From: Hamadaea sp.
GTDB taxonomy: Bacteria > Actinomycetota > Actinomycetes > Mycobacteriales > Micromonosporaceae
NCBI RefSeq assembly: GCF_013362815.1
Contig: NZ_JABFVK010000035.1
Span: forward strand, 1 to 64,000
Reading direction: 5' to 3'
Length of the DNA stretch: 64,000 nucleotides
In this document: positions 29,034 through 37,339 of the stretch, in pieces
Numbering within the stretch: the stretch's first letter is position 1
Layout: each line of letters begins with the position of its first letter
The notes under the pieces: generated by a model
What the model was told of the DNA's origin: nothing
What the model saw: the letters and a program-made list of their open reading frames with translations, nothing else
Databases searched by the model: none
Program-made: the position numbers and the translations under genes

Positions 29034-29318
29034 ATGCGGATGGGGTTTTCGGTCGGGGTGCAAGAGCCTCATGAGGTCGTGTTCGAGTTCGACAAGGTCT
29101 GGGGCAGGCTCGTCATAACGGTCGACGGCGTGCCTGTGGTCAAGGATTTGCGGTTGGCCTCGCTCGACCTGACGAAGACCTACAGCTTCGAGGTCGGCGC
29201 GACGGAGTCGCATCGGGTAGTGATCGAGAAACGCCGCGAGCGGTTCTTCGCCGGCTTTCGGCCGCAGACCGTGCGCGCCTTTGTGGATGGTGAGCTCGTC
29301 GCGGAGGGCGTCGCCTGA
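29034..29318 (+). CDS. Small hypothetical protein
   Basis: 94 aa, ATG at 29034 or 29040. The sequence reads as an all-beta domain: EVVFEFDKVWGRLVITVDG, a KTYSFEVG strand, HRVVIEKRRERFFAGFRPQ, VRAFVDGELVAEG. The alternating pattern and codon use suggest a real protein. Soluble, no signal. Family not recognised. It lies between a bare region and an IS5-type remnant. Confidence 0.6.
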   Translation: MRMGFSVGVQEPHEVVFEFDKVWGRLVITVDGVPVVKDLRLASLDLTKTYSFEVGATESHRVVIEKRRERFFAGFRPQTVRAFVDGELVAEGVA

Positions 29319-29334
29319 GTTTCGTGGCCCGGCC

Positions 29335-29540
29335 TCATCGCGAGTTCCGTGAGCGTGGTGCGACCGTCGCCAGTCGGAAGCGGCGCGGTCGTGTCGGCGG
29401 CACACCACCAAACATCGACCGCGTCGCATACCGCAATGCAACTGCGTAACACGCACGTTCAACCGGTGCAAACACTGGCCGGGGCCGGCCACCCGCTTCA
29501 GCAAGCCGACGGCCGCCAGCACGATCATCGCTGATAAACG
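29335..29540 (+). pseudogene. Remnant of an IS5-type transposase C-terminus
   Basis: From 29372 one frame reads RKRRGRVGGTPPNID and VAYRNAT before a stop. Shifting frame at about 29445 gives TFNRCKHWPGPATRFSK. Together these match the RGRxGGRPPxFD...ERxFNRLKxWRGxATRxDK tail of IS5-family transposases, with a frameshift and several missense changes. The rest of the element is absent. It occupies most of the 280-bp gap before the VOC gene. Confidence 0.65.
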
Positions 29541-29597
29541 CGGGCGAATCGAGCATGATCACCGGGGCGCACGCAGGCGGTTGTTCAGGGCCCCGGA

Positions 29598-30020
29598 TCA
29601 GTGGCGACCGGCGGAGGGATCATCGCCGGTCGCGCTCGCGTCGTACGACAGCAGCTCCCAGGAGTGACCATCCGGGTCCTCGATCGCCCGGTTGTACAGC
29701 CAGCCCAGGTCCTGCGCCGGACGGGGCTCGACCGCGCCGGCGGCCAGCGCCGCCTCGGCGAGCTCGTCCACGTCCTCGCGCGATCCGGCGGCCAGAGCGT
29801 TGATCACCTCGATCGGCCCCTGGGCGATCGGCCGTTTCGTGAAGTTCGCGAACTCTTCGTGGGTCATCAGCTGCACGGCGATCGCCTCGGTCAGCACCAC
29901 CTGAGCCGATGTGTCGCCGCTGAACTGCGGATTGATCGTTCCGCCGAGCGCCGTGTAGACCTTCTTGCTCACCTCCAGGTCCGCGACCGGCAGGTTCACA
30001 TAAATCTGCGTGTACGCCAT
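29598..30020 (-). CDS. VOC (glyoxalase/dioxygenase superfamily) protein
   Basis: 140 aa from the ATG at 30020, with GAAGGAAGG upstream. One VOC domain: TQIYVNLPVADLEVSKKVY, a SAQVVLTEAIAVQLM strand, a DLGWLYNRAIEDPDGHSWEL half. Related proteins are called lactoylglutathione lyase-like or extradiol dioxygenase-like, but the substrate is unknown. It follows an AraC regulator on the same strand, which may control it. Confidence 0.85.
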   Translation of the reverse strand: MAYTQIYVNLPVADLEVSKKVYTALGGTINPQFSGDTSAQVVLTEAIAVQLMTHEEFANFTKRPIAQGPIEVINALAAGSREDVDELAEAALAAGAVEPRPAQDLGWLYNRAIEDPDGHSWELLSYDASATGDDPSAGRH

Positions 30021-30078
30021 TTCAGCGCCTTCCTTCAACGTCCTCGCGTACCGGTGTTGTCCGGCCGCATCTGAAACG

Positions 30079-30831
30079 TTAGGGGCGTATCTCGGCGTCG
30101 GTCTTGTACAGAAGCGACAGCACCTCGCCGGGTTGGGGGCGCTGCAGCTGAGTCGCCGTGCAGCCCAGGAAGCGGATCAACGAGTGAGCCAGGTGCGGCT
30201 GGTCGTGGTACCCGATTTGCTGGACGACGTCGGTGGCGGTCCCGCCATGGGCCAGGAGGATCGCCGCCTGGCGGGCCCGTTCGATCTGCCGGACTGTGCT
30301 TTGGGTCAACCCGGTCGCGGCCACCACCCGGCGCTGGACGGACCGCGGGGTGACCAGGGTCGTCGTGTCGCCGCGGAGCACGTCGGTGACCAGCGGGTCG
30401 CGTACCAGCATCCCGGCCCGGACCAGCCGGTCCACGAAGACGTCGGCGTTGTCGTAGGTCGGCAGCTGCCAGTCGTCGCCCTGCAGGACGAACGAGCGGT
30501 CGGTCACGTGCGGGCTCCGTACGGCGGTGTCGACCAGGTTCGTCACCGGCAACGGCCTCAGGTAGGCGCCATGCCGGAAGATGATTCCGAAGGTCTCGCC
30601 GTCGCCCGGGGGAACGTCCACCACCGCGGGCGTCGTCTCCGGACCTCGGACCGCCACGCTCGTGACGCCCTGGTGCCGCCAGATCACCAGCTCCCAGTTG
30701 GAGTTCGCCACCGACCGCATCCGGGCGGGCATCGTCGTCCCGCCGGCCCGATAGAGCCGTTCGACGTACGGAGAGTCGGACGGGCGCTGCTCGACCCCGA
30801 GATCCTGGTCCAGGTTCCGCCCGGTCGTCAT
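30079..30831 (-). CDS. AraC-family transcriptional regulator
   Basis: 250 aa, ATG start. The C-terminal 90 residues are an AraC-type double helix-turn-helix: QSTVRQIERARQAAILLA, TATDVVQQIGYHDQPHLAHS, RFLGCTATQL. The N-terminal 150 residues are a probable effector or dimer domain with no motif I know. It lies 58 bp upstream of the VOC gene on the same strand, so that gene is a likely target. Confidence 0.88.
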   Translation of the reverse strand: MTTGRNLDQDLGVEQRPSDSPYVERLYRAGGTTMPARMRSVANSNWELVIWRHQGVTSVAVRGPETTPAVVDVPPGDGETFGIIFRHGAYLRPLPVTNLVDTAVRSPHVTDRSFVLQGDDWQLPTYDNADVFVDRLVRAGMLVRDPLVTDVLRGDTTTLVTPRSVQRRVVAATGLTQSTVRQIERARQAAILLAHGGTATDVVQQIGYHDQPHLAHSLIRFLGCTATQLQRPQPGEVLSLLYKTDAEIRP

Positions 30832-30991
30832 GATCGCAAACGTAGCATGACCAGGGGCGAGATCACGTGCATCGATGCATTATGGGTAGTGGATACGCTC
30901 CGGTTCGAGGTGGCCGAGACGGCGCTGCGGCGGCGGTGGGCCGGCTTCAAGTCCTCCGAAGCCGGCCCACGATCAGGCGTCCGTCAGCCGG

Positions 30992-32455
30992 TCATGGCAG
31001 GCGCCATTGCTGATTGCTGCCGCCGTTGCAGGCCCACAGAACCAACTGGGTGCCGTTCGCCGTGTTGGAACCCGGGTCGTCCAGGCATTTGCCGGACGCC
31101 GGGTTGACCAGTCGTCCGCTGCTGGCCTGCCATTGCTGGTTCGCGCCACCGTTACAGGCCCACCACTCGATGAGCGTGCCGTTGTTGTAGTTGGCCCCGG
31201 TGATGTCCAGGCAACCACCACCGATGGTGATCGTGCCGTTGGCGTTGACAGTCCAGCTCTGGGCGGCGGCGTACCCGTTGCAGTCCCACATCTGGACCTT
31301 GTTGCCGTTCGTGGCGGCCGCGTTGTTGTTGTCCATGCACTTGCTGCTGTTCAGGCCGGAGACGATCGGCCCGGTGCGGCCACCTGCCGCAGGGCTGTAG
31401 GCGGCGGCCACGAGGTTGGCCTGGACCGAGTTCTCCGTCGCGTCGGACGGGTATCCGGAGGTCATGACGCCTTCGTAGAAGGTTCCGGCGGCACCGATGC
31501 TGTTGTCGCCGCCGATGCCGAGGATGATCGCGCCTTCCTTCTTCATCGGGTTGTAGCCCGACACGTTGGGGCGTGCGCCGTTGTAGAAGGTGGACAGTGA
31601 GCCGGACTGGGCGTTGCCGCCGCGGATCGACCAGTGGTTCGGCTCGCCCTTGACGATCGCGGTGGTGAACCGGTAGTTGATGGTCGGGTCGTTCGAGTTG
31701 TATCCCGCGTTCACGCCGGAGAACAGGCCGTTCTCCAGGTCGGCCATGATCCACGGCCCGTTTCCGGTGCCGTAGCCCCAGACCTTGATGTTGCCGAAGT
31801 AGATGGCCTCCATGGTGCCGTTGCCGTTGTCGCGGCTATTGGTCTCGGCGTTGCCGTAGTCGAAGCAGCATCCCCCGTTGTAGTGCGTGCCGTCGAAGAT
31901 GGCGTACATGCCCTCGGGCTGGTCACCCTTGGCGACACCGTTGGTGGCGTTGTTCCGGTATCCGGTCCCGGGGGACACATAGACCCCGTACGCCTTGTGC
32001 CCACCGACCATGATCGGAGCGGCGGTCGCGTTCGCGAGGTTGTCGTAACCGCCGGCGGCCGGTCCGCTGAACCCACCAGGCGGGGCCTGCGTGAGATGGT
32101 TACCGCGGCCGCTCTGGTCGTAGATGATCGTGATCAAGCAGGTGGTTCCGGCGCAGAAAGAGTCCTGCTGCGAGGCGTCCACGTAATCCCCGGCCGCCAG
32201 CAGGCCGATGTTGCGGGTCGTGTTGTCCGACGAGCGGCGGACTTGGTACAGCGCACCGTTGTAGGAGCCGTACAACGCGCGAGTCGTGCTGTGAGCGGCG
32301 ACGCAGGGCGTGCCACCAGCGGCGTAGATGTCGCAAGGCCCGGTGCCGGCGGCCTGCGAGACGCCGCCGCCGGTGACGGCGCCGACGAGCGCGGCGGCAG
32401 CGGCTACAGCCAGGACAGCGGTGCGAAGACGGTGGAGCCGTCGATGAGGTGCCAT
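30992..32455 (-). CDS. Secreted alpha-L-arabinofuranosidase B (GH54) with C-terminal ricin-type lectin domain
   Basis: 487 aa. Signal peptide 1-36 with twin basic start and AQAAG-like end. The catalytic GH54 domain (about 37-355) is strikingly like fungal Abf[99 protein letters not shown]. The fungal enzymes carry a CBM42 at the C-terminus; here a ricin/CBM13 domain (about 362-487) with three QxW repeats replaces it. It should release arabinose from arabinoxylan or arabinan outside the cell. A LacI-like operator lies 220 bp upstream. Confidence 0.95.
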   Translation of the reverse strand: MAPHRRLHRLRTAVLAVAAAAALVGAVTGGGVSQAAGTGPCDIYAAGGTPCVAAHSTTRALYGSYNGALYQVRRSSDNTTRNIGLLAAGDYVDASQQDSFCAGTTCLITIIYDQSGRGNHLTQAPPGGFSGPAAGGYDNLANATAAPIMVGGHKAYGVYVSPGTGYRNNATNGVAKGDQPEGMYAIFDGTHYNGGCCFDYGNAETNSRDNGNGTMEAIYFGNIKVWGYGTGNGPWIMADLENGLFSGVNAGYNSNDPTINYRFTTAIVKGEPNHWSIRGGNAQSGSLSTFYNGARPNVSGYNPMKKEGAIILGIGGDNSIGAAGTFYEGVMTSGYPSDATENSVQANLVAAAYSPAAGGRTGPIVSGLNSSKCMDNNNAAATNGNKVQMWDCNGYAAAQSWTVNANGTITIGGGCLDITGANYNNGTLIEWWACNGGANQQWQASSGRLVNPASGKCLDDPGSNTANGTQLVLWACNGGSNQQWRLP

Positions 32456-32674
32456 GGGGGTGTCCTCTTCTGGAGCGGTGCCTCGGACCCACGTGGTACT
32501 GCGCCGTCAGCGCATGGCGATGACGCGCGCGGGGGCGACAAGGTGGGTCCGTGGGCATGCGGATGTGAGAGCGCGGAGCTACAGATTCCGGGCGTGGCGG
32601 CAGGCGCTCTCCTTTCCGGACGAGGGGCCGGGCGTCGCCGTGCCGGTCGCGAGCCGGGGACGAGGGCTCGCTGG

Positions 32675-32688
32675 TGTGATCGCTAACA
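32675..32688. promoter_or_regulatory. LacI-like operator candidate upstream of the GH54 gene
   Basis: TGTGATCGCTAACA (complement TGTTAGCGATCACA), an imperfect palindrome typical of LacI-family sugar repressors. It differs from the site at 20859-20872 by one base of 14. It lies 220 bp before the start codon, in a 285-bp gap (32456-32740) with no other recognisable element. Confidence 0.45.
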
Positions 32689-32740
32689 TAGCCAACCTCC
32701 GATGCCGAAGGCAATAGCCAAATCTGGCCCATATTCGGTC

Positions 32741-33414
32741 TCAGAAAGTGTTATCTGACAGTCGCCGGGCGGCCCTTGGTTGCGTACCGTGCTCGGTCAC
32801 GACGACCGGCTTGCCGTGGGCGAGTAGCGGCTGAAGTTTGCCCACGTTGTGACTCTCGGTCCGGGCCTCCCGGTAGTGGTCGATGCCCACGAGGTCGAAC
32901 AGATCCCAGTCCACCGGCTCGAACGGCATTGCGGCGTACGCGCCGGACGTCGCGGGTGGCCCGAGCCAGGAACTCTCGCAGCGGCGCGACGTGGTGTCCG
33001 GCACGGATTTCGCCGCGCGCGTTCGCCAGCCGCCGCTGGAAGGTGCGGGCCGAGATGATTCCGCGCATGAACAGCGTCGACTCGGTGGCCACGCTGAACA
33101 CCAAGCGGTCAGGCCGGATACGGCGCAGCCGCTCGGCCACCTCGGCCGCCCCGCCGATGTGCGCCAGGGTGGGCTCGGGGCTCTGGTCCCACAGCTCGGG
33201 AGAGAACCAGACCTCCAGGTCCAATGTCAGGGCGATCTCTGCAGCCACCCGGAGACGGTCGATGTCGCGGCCGCAGATCTTGACGGTGTTGCAGTGCCGG
33301 TCGTCGCGAATGACCTGCAACTCGCGTCGGACGACCGCGGGATCGAATACGGGGCGCCAGTCGGCCCAGAGGACCCGGCCGGCCGACGTCGTAGAGAACG
33401 CCCCGACGTTTCAT
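32741..33414 (-). pseudogene. Frameshifted TIM-barrel glycosidase-like gene (kind often annotated as abortive-infection protein)
   Basis: The complement starts MKRRGVLYDVGR at 33414. It is then thrown out of frame by an extra CCGG in GGCCGGCCGG (about 33375-33384). The next frame continues as WADWRPVFDPAVVRRELQVI, CNTVKICGRD, LEVWFSPELWDQSP, and TESTLFMRGI. A second shift near 32960 leads to YAAMPFEPVDWDLFD, GIDHYREAR and KPVVVTEHGT, followed by an early stop. All pieces are consecutive parts of one family. The start overlaps the HTH gene stop (ATGA), so it was once coupled to it. It is probably inactive. Confidence 0.75.
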
Positions 33415-33653
33415 CGCTTCGGCTTGTCCGCGCCGGCCTCGACCATCTTCTGGATCGCCTGACGAGTCACGCCCAGTTCTCGCGCGATGTCGGACTGGGA
33501 CAGGCCGTCGCCCAGTAGCGCCTCGATCAGCCGTCGTCGTTCCCGAGCCAGCTCACGCACGACACGGGCATGCTCGAGGGCCGCGGCGCGTACCCGTTTC
33601 AGCTGATCGATGAGATCCGCTTGAGTCTGAGGCTCATTGGTCTTGCGCACCAC
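33411..33653 (-). CDS. Small helix-turn-helix regulator
   Basis: 80 aa from the GTG at 33653; a longer frame upstream would read through the promoter repeats. A helical region (about 10-45, LKRVRAAALEHARVVREL) precedes a helix-turn-helix at about 48-70 (LSQSDIARELGVTRQAIQKM). The -10 element ends four bases before the start, so the mRNA may be leaderless. Palindromes overlap the promoter, which suggests autorepression. It is coupled to the broken TIM-barrel gene, its probable former partner. Confidence 0.8.
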   Translation of the reverse strand: MVRKTNEPQTQADLIDQLKRVRAAALEHARVVRELARERRRLIEALLGDGLSQSDIARELGVTRQAIQKMVEAGADKPKR

Positions 33654-33656
33654 GAC

Positions 33657-33700
33657 ATTATGACAACCCGGGGTTGTCGTTGTCAACCTGGGGTTGTCAA
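33657..33700 (-). promoter_or_regulatory. Consensus promoter overlapped by GACAACCC palindromes
   Basis: On the complement, TTGACA (33681-33686) and CATAAT (33657-33662) are separated by 18 bp, a near-consensus housekeeping promoter. A perfect palindrome GACAACCC-G-GGGTTGTC (33662-33678) fills the spacer. A related imperfect copy lies at 33679-33700, with a second TTGACA at 33695-33700. A repressor bound here would block polymerase. Confidence 0.75.
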
Positions 33701-33878
33701 GACTGACGGGCCTGAGCTGGCGCATTGACCGTAGGGGCATCCACCGGGGCATCGTCTCCTGCGGCTCGACGGTTAGGGGTTGGCCGCCGATTTGGTTTCG
33801 CAGCGGCCCGGTACACCACAATGTCGGCAGGCCGCCGTCCCTCGCGGTCGGATCATCGGAGAGGACCACACGAAACTC

Positions 33879-35507
33879 ATGGCGGCTCTAGGCAGCAGGG
33901 CACCCGATCCACACGCCGGCCCGCTGCGATGGCATACCCGGCCGACCGTGGCGGCGACCCTGCTGGCGGGCGGATTGAGCCTGGTCTGGGCGCTGTGGCT
34001 GGCCCGCGACGCGGGAGACCTCGCGGCGCAGTACGCGTGGACAGCTTTCGTCCGCGATCATCCCGGCTCGGCCTACAACTTGTCCTGGTACGGAGGAATA
34101 CACCCAGCGTCATACAGCGTGATCTCGCCGTATCTGATGGCCCTGATCGGGGTACGCACCACCGGCGTCGTCGCCACCGTCGCGAGTGCCGCCCTCGCGG
34201 CCCGGCTGCTTTCCCGGTCGGGCGTACGCCGGCCTCTGCCGTCCGTCCTGTGGCTGACCGTCGCCGTCTGGCTCAATCTCGCCGCCGGACGCGTCACCTA
34301 CCTGCTCGGCCTGGCCGTCGCCCTGCTGGCGGTGGTCGTCCTGCTGGACCGTCGGTCGCGTCCGGTGCTCGCCGCAGTACTGGGCGCTGTGGCCACCTTG
34401 TGCAGCCCGGTCGCCGGACTCTTCATCGAGGTGCTGGCCGCAGCGCTGTTCGTGACCGGCAGACGCCGCCCGGCGTACCTGCTCGCGGCTGGCCCGCCGG
34501 TGGTGATCGGCGCGACCGCTCTGCTGTTCCCGTTCTCTGGCGTGCAACCGTTTCATTGGTACGCGGCGCTGCCAACGCTCGCCGCCGCTGTCGCGGTCGC
34601 ACTGCTGGTTCCGCGTGACTGGTCGACGGTACGGGCCGGAGCCTGGGTCTACGCGGCCGGCGTCGGCTTGTGCTGGGCGCTGCCGACGCCGATCGGGAGT
34701 AACGTCGAGCGGCTGTTACTGCTGGCCGGCGCGGCCGTCCTGATGTGCGCAGAAGCCGCCCGCAACCGCGTCGGCCGGCCCCGCTGGGCGAGCTATACAG
34801 CGATCGTGGCGATGGCCCTCTGGACCGTCGTGCATCCGGTCGTGAACATCGTCACCACCGCGCCTGTGACTGCGGGCGTGGCAGACGCACGTCCGCTGAT
34901 CGCCGAACTTCATCGCCTGGCCACCCGTCAGGTCCGGGTGGAGGTGGTGCCGCTGCGCTCGCATTGGGAGGCGAGTGGCCTCGCACCGCATGTCAACCTG
35001 GCCCGCGGCTGGAATCGGCAGGCGGACGTGGCCCGGAACCCGTTGTTTTACCAGGATGAGTTGTCGGCCGAGGACTACCGTGCCTGGCTGCGTGAATGGA
35101 GCGTCGGATACGTCGTGCTCTCGACCGACGAGCCAGACGACGCCGGGATCGCCGAAGCGAAGATCATCAGCTCTGGGCCGCCGTGGCTGAGCCTGGCGTG
35201 GGCGGATGAAAACTGGCGGGTGTACCGGGTCGACGGCGTCGAGCCCCTCGCCACTCCGCCCGCCACGGTCACCTCCGACGGACCCTCGGAGATCACCCTC
35301 GACATGCCCAGCCCTGGCGCGGTGATCGTACGGATCGCCTGGTCACCGTGGCTCGCCATACGCGGCGTCGACGGCGATCCGGCCTCGCACGCCTGCCTGG
35401 CCCAGCACGGCAGGTGGACCGAACTGTCGACGCCGACCGCCGGCACGTTCACCATCGAAGCCCGCTACACCCTCAGCTGGGGCACCGCCTGTCCGAGCAT
35501 GCCGTGA
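33879..35507 (+). CDS. Polytopic membrane protein with extracytoplasmic C-terminal domain
   Basis: 542 aa from the ATG at 33879 (CGGAGAGGA upstream). About ten membrane helices occupy residues 20-350, for example VLWLTVAVWLNLAAG, LGLAVALLAVVVLL and VIGATALLFPFSG. The C-terminal 190 residues are soluble, with YRAWLREWSVGYVVL and beta-rich segments at the end. The layout recalls GT-C-type glycosyltransferases that use lipid-linked sugars, but no catalytic DxD loop stands out, so I give no function. It is convergent with the fucose-type SDR gene. Confidence 0.8.
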   Translation: MAALGSRAPDPHAGPLRWHTRPTVAATLLAGGLSLVWALWLARDAGDLAAQYAWTAFVRDHPGSAYNLSWYGGIHPASYSVISPYLMALIGVRTTGVVATVASAALAARLLSRSGVRRPLPSVLWLTVAVWLNLAAGRVTYLLGLAVALLAVVVLLDRRSRPVLAAVLGAVATLCSPVAGLFIEVLAAALFVTGRRRPAYLLAAGPPVVIGATALLFPFSGVQPFHWYAALPTLAAAVAVALLVPRDWSTVRAGAWVYAAGVGLCWALPTPIGSNVERLLLLAGAAVLMCAEAARNRVGRPRWASYTAIVAMALWTVVHPVVNIVTTAPVTAGVADARPLIAELHRLATRQVRVEVVPLRSHWEASGLAPHVNLARGWNRQADVARNPLFYQDELSAEDYRAWLREWSVGYVVLSTDEPDDAGIAEAKIISSGPPWLSLAWADENWRVYRVDGVEPLATPPATVTSDGPSEITLDMPSPGAVIVRIAWSPWLAIRGVDGDPASHACLAQHGRWTELSTPTAGTFTIEARYTLSWGTACPSMP

Positions 35508-35533
35508 GGTGAACCGGCAGGAAGGCATCGGTC

Positions 35534-36295
35534 CTACCGCCCCAGCCAGCCGCCGTCGACGGGGATGACCGATCCGTGGATGTAGTCCGAAGCGGATGAG
35601 GCGAGGAAGACGACTGCTCCGGCGAGATCGTCGGCGCGGCCCCAGCGTCCAGCCGGAATGCGGTCGAGGATGGCGGCGTTGCGGGCCTGGTCGTCGCGCA
35701 GCGCCTGGGTGTTGTCGGTGGCGATGTATCCGGGCGCGATGGCGTTGACGTTCACCCCACGGCCGGCCCATTCGTTGGCCAGGGCTCGCGTCAAACCGAC
35801 GAGGCCGGATTTCGCGGCGGTGTAGCCGGGCACGTTGATGCCGCCTTGAAAGCTGAGCAGCGACGCCGTGAAGATGATCTTTCCGTGGCCGCGATCGACC
35901 ATGCGTCGGCCCACTTCACGGCTGAGAATGAACTGCGCCGAGAGGTTCACCGCGATCACCTCGTCCCAGTACTCGTCGGAGTGGGCGGCGGCCGGCGCTC
36001 GCTTGATGGTGCCCGCGTTGTTGACGAGGATGTCGACGGGCCGGCCATCGTACTCGAGCCGGTCGGCGAGGGCGGCGACCTCGTCGCGGTCGGTGAAGTC
36101 GGCCTGGTAGCCGGTGAAGCTGCGGCCGTGACCGCGTACGCGCTTCTCCACCTCGCTGCCGGTGGGTTCGAGATGGGCGCTGACCGCAACGATGTCAGCG
36201 CCGGCAGCGGCGAGGGCATCCGCCATGGCCAGGCCGATGCCTCGCCGCGCGCCGGTGATCACGGCACGCCGTCCGGTGAGGTCGAAGGGGTTCAC
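35534..36295 (-). CDS. SDR dehydrogenase, probable 2-keto-3-deoxy-sugar-acid dehydrogenase
   Basis: 253 aa, GTG start coupled to the zinc dehydrogenase (GTGA). Classical SDR: cofactor loop TGARRGIGLAMA, NNAG motif, Ser in TASLLSF, YxxxK in GYTAAKSG, C-terminal IHGSVIPVDGGW. The sequence is close to KduD (2-dehydro-3-deoxygluconate 5-dehydrogenase) and the 2-keto-3-deoxy-L-fuconate dehydrogenases. Next to an L-fuconate dehydratase, oxidation of 2-keto-3-deoxy-L-fuconate is the most likely role (inference). Confidence 0.88.
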   Translation of the reverse strand: MNPFDLTGRRAVITGARRGIGLAMADALAAAGADIVAVSAHLEPTGSEVEKRVRGHGRSFTGYQADFTDRDEVAALADRLEYDGRPVDILVNNAGTIKRAPAAAHSDEYWDEVIAVNLSAQFILSREVGRRMVDRGHGKIIFTASLLSFQGGINVPGYTAAKSGLVGLTRALANEWAGRGVNVNAIAPGYIATDNTQALRDDQARNAAILDRIPAGRWGRADDLAGAVVFLASSASDYIHGSVIPVDGGWLGR

Positions 36296-37320
36296 GCGGT
36301 GGCCTCCTGGCAATCGATCAGGACCTTCATCACGTTGCCGCCTCTGCGTAACGCGTCGAACGCGGCTGCAGCATTGTCGAGCGGTTCGATACGGGAGATG
36401 AGCGCGTCGGCCGGCACGATGCCGCGGGTCAAGAGGTCGATCGCCGTGTCGTAGTCGCGGCGCTCGTAGACACGGGCGCCGATCATGGTCAGCTCCCGCC
36501 AGAAGAACCGGAACAGGTCGACCTCGCGTCGCTGATTGTGCAGGCCGACGACGACGAGCCGACCGCGTACGGCCAGCAGTTGGACGGCAGTATCGACGCC
36601 GGAAGCGGAGCCGGACACCTCGAAAGCGACCGCGACACCGGCATGGGAGGTCCACGCGTCGACTTCGGCGGCGACGTCCTGCTTCGCCGGGTCGAGCGTG
36701 CGCAGGCCGAGGCCTTCGGCGACCGCACGCCGGTGCGCATCCAATTCGAGAATGGTGACCTGCGCCCCGGCGGACCGTGCGACCAAGCCGATCAACACGC
36801 CGACCGGCCCGCCGCCGATCACGACGGCCGACTCTCCGGACTGCAATCCGGCGCGGCGTACATCGTGCACGGCGACCGCCGTGGGTTCGACCAGGGCGGC
36901 GTACGAAAGCGGTAGTTCGGGCGGCAGGGCGACGACCACTTTGGCCGCGACATTCCAGCGTTGCTGCATCGCGCCGGCGGTGTCGATACCGATGAAGTTG
37001 AGCCGGTGGCAGATGTGGCTATGGCCCGCGTGGCAGGCGGGGCAGGTGCCACACCAGTCCAGTGGCATGACGGTGACCGGTTGGCCGACGGTCAGATCCT
37101 CGACGCCGGGGCCGAGAGCAGCGATGCGGCCGGACATTTCGTGGCCGATCGGCTGGGGTGTGTGGACGCGATGATCCATTGCGCCGTGCAGGATGTGCAG
37201 GTCGGTGCCGCAGATGCCGGTGTACGCGACCGCGATCTGAACCTGCCCGGGACCCGGTGCGATCGGTGGCCGATCCTCGACCACGATCGTCGAGTTGCCG
37301 GCGTAAAGCGCTGAACGCAT
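36292..37320 (-). CDS. Zinc-dependent alcohol/sugar dehydrogenase
   Basis: 342 aa from the ATG at 37320 with GGAGGCGAGG upstream. Catalytic zinc site GICGTDLH and GHEMSG, structural zinc cysteines CGTCPACHAGHSHIC, Rossmann motif GGGPVGVLIG. The medium-chain dehydrogenase family oxidises alcohols and sugars with NAD(P). In this island it may oxidise L-fucose or a breakdown product. First gene of a two-gene operon with the SDR, with the FadR regulator upstream on the same strand. Confidence 0.9.
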   Translation of the reverse strand: MRSALYAGNSTIVVEDRPPIAPGPGQVQIAVAYTGICGTDLHILHGAMDHRVHTPQPIGHEMSGRIAALGPGVEDLTVGQPVTVMPLDWCGTCPACHAGHSHICHRLNFIGIDTAGAMQQRWNVAAKVVVALPPELPLSYAALVEPTAVAVHDVRRAGLQSGESAVVIGGGPVGVLIGLVARSAGAQVTILELDAHRRAVAEGLGLRTLDPAKQDVAAEVDAWTSHAGVAVAFEVSGSASGVDTAVQLLAVRGRLVVVGLHNQRREVDLFRFFWRELTMIGARVYERRDYDTAIDLLTRGIVPADALISRIEPLDNAAAAFDALRRGGNVMKVLIDCQEATA

Positions 37321-37339
37321 GTGACCTCGCCTCCGTCGG

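Noticed and set aside
32751-33320. The 189-codon minus frame taken as an intact gene
   Set aside because: It covers only the middle of the TIM-barrel family; its ends continue in other frames, so it is part of a pseudogene.
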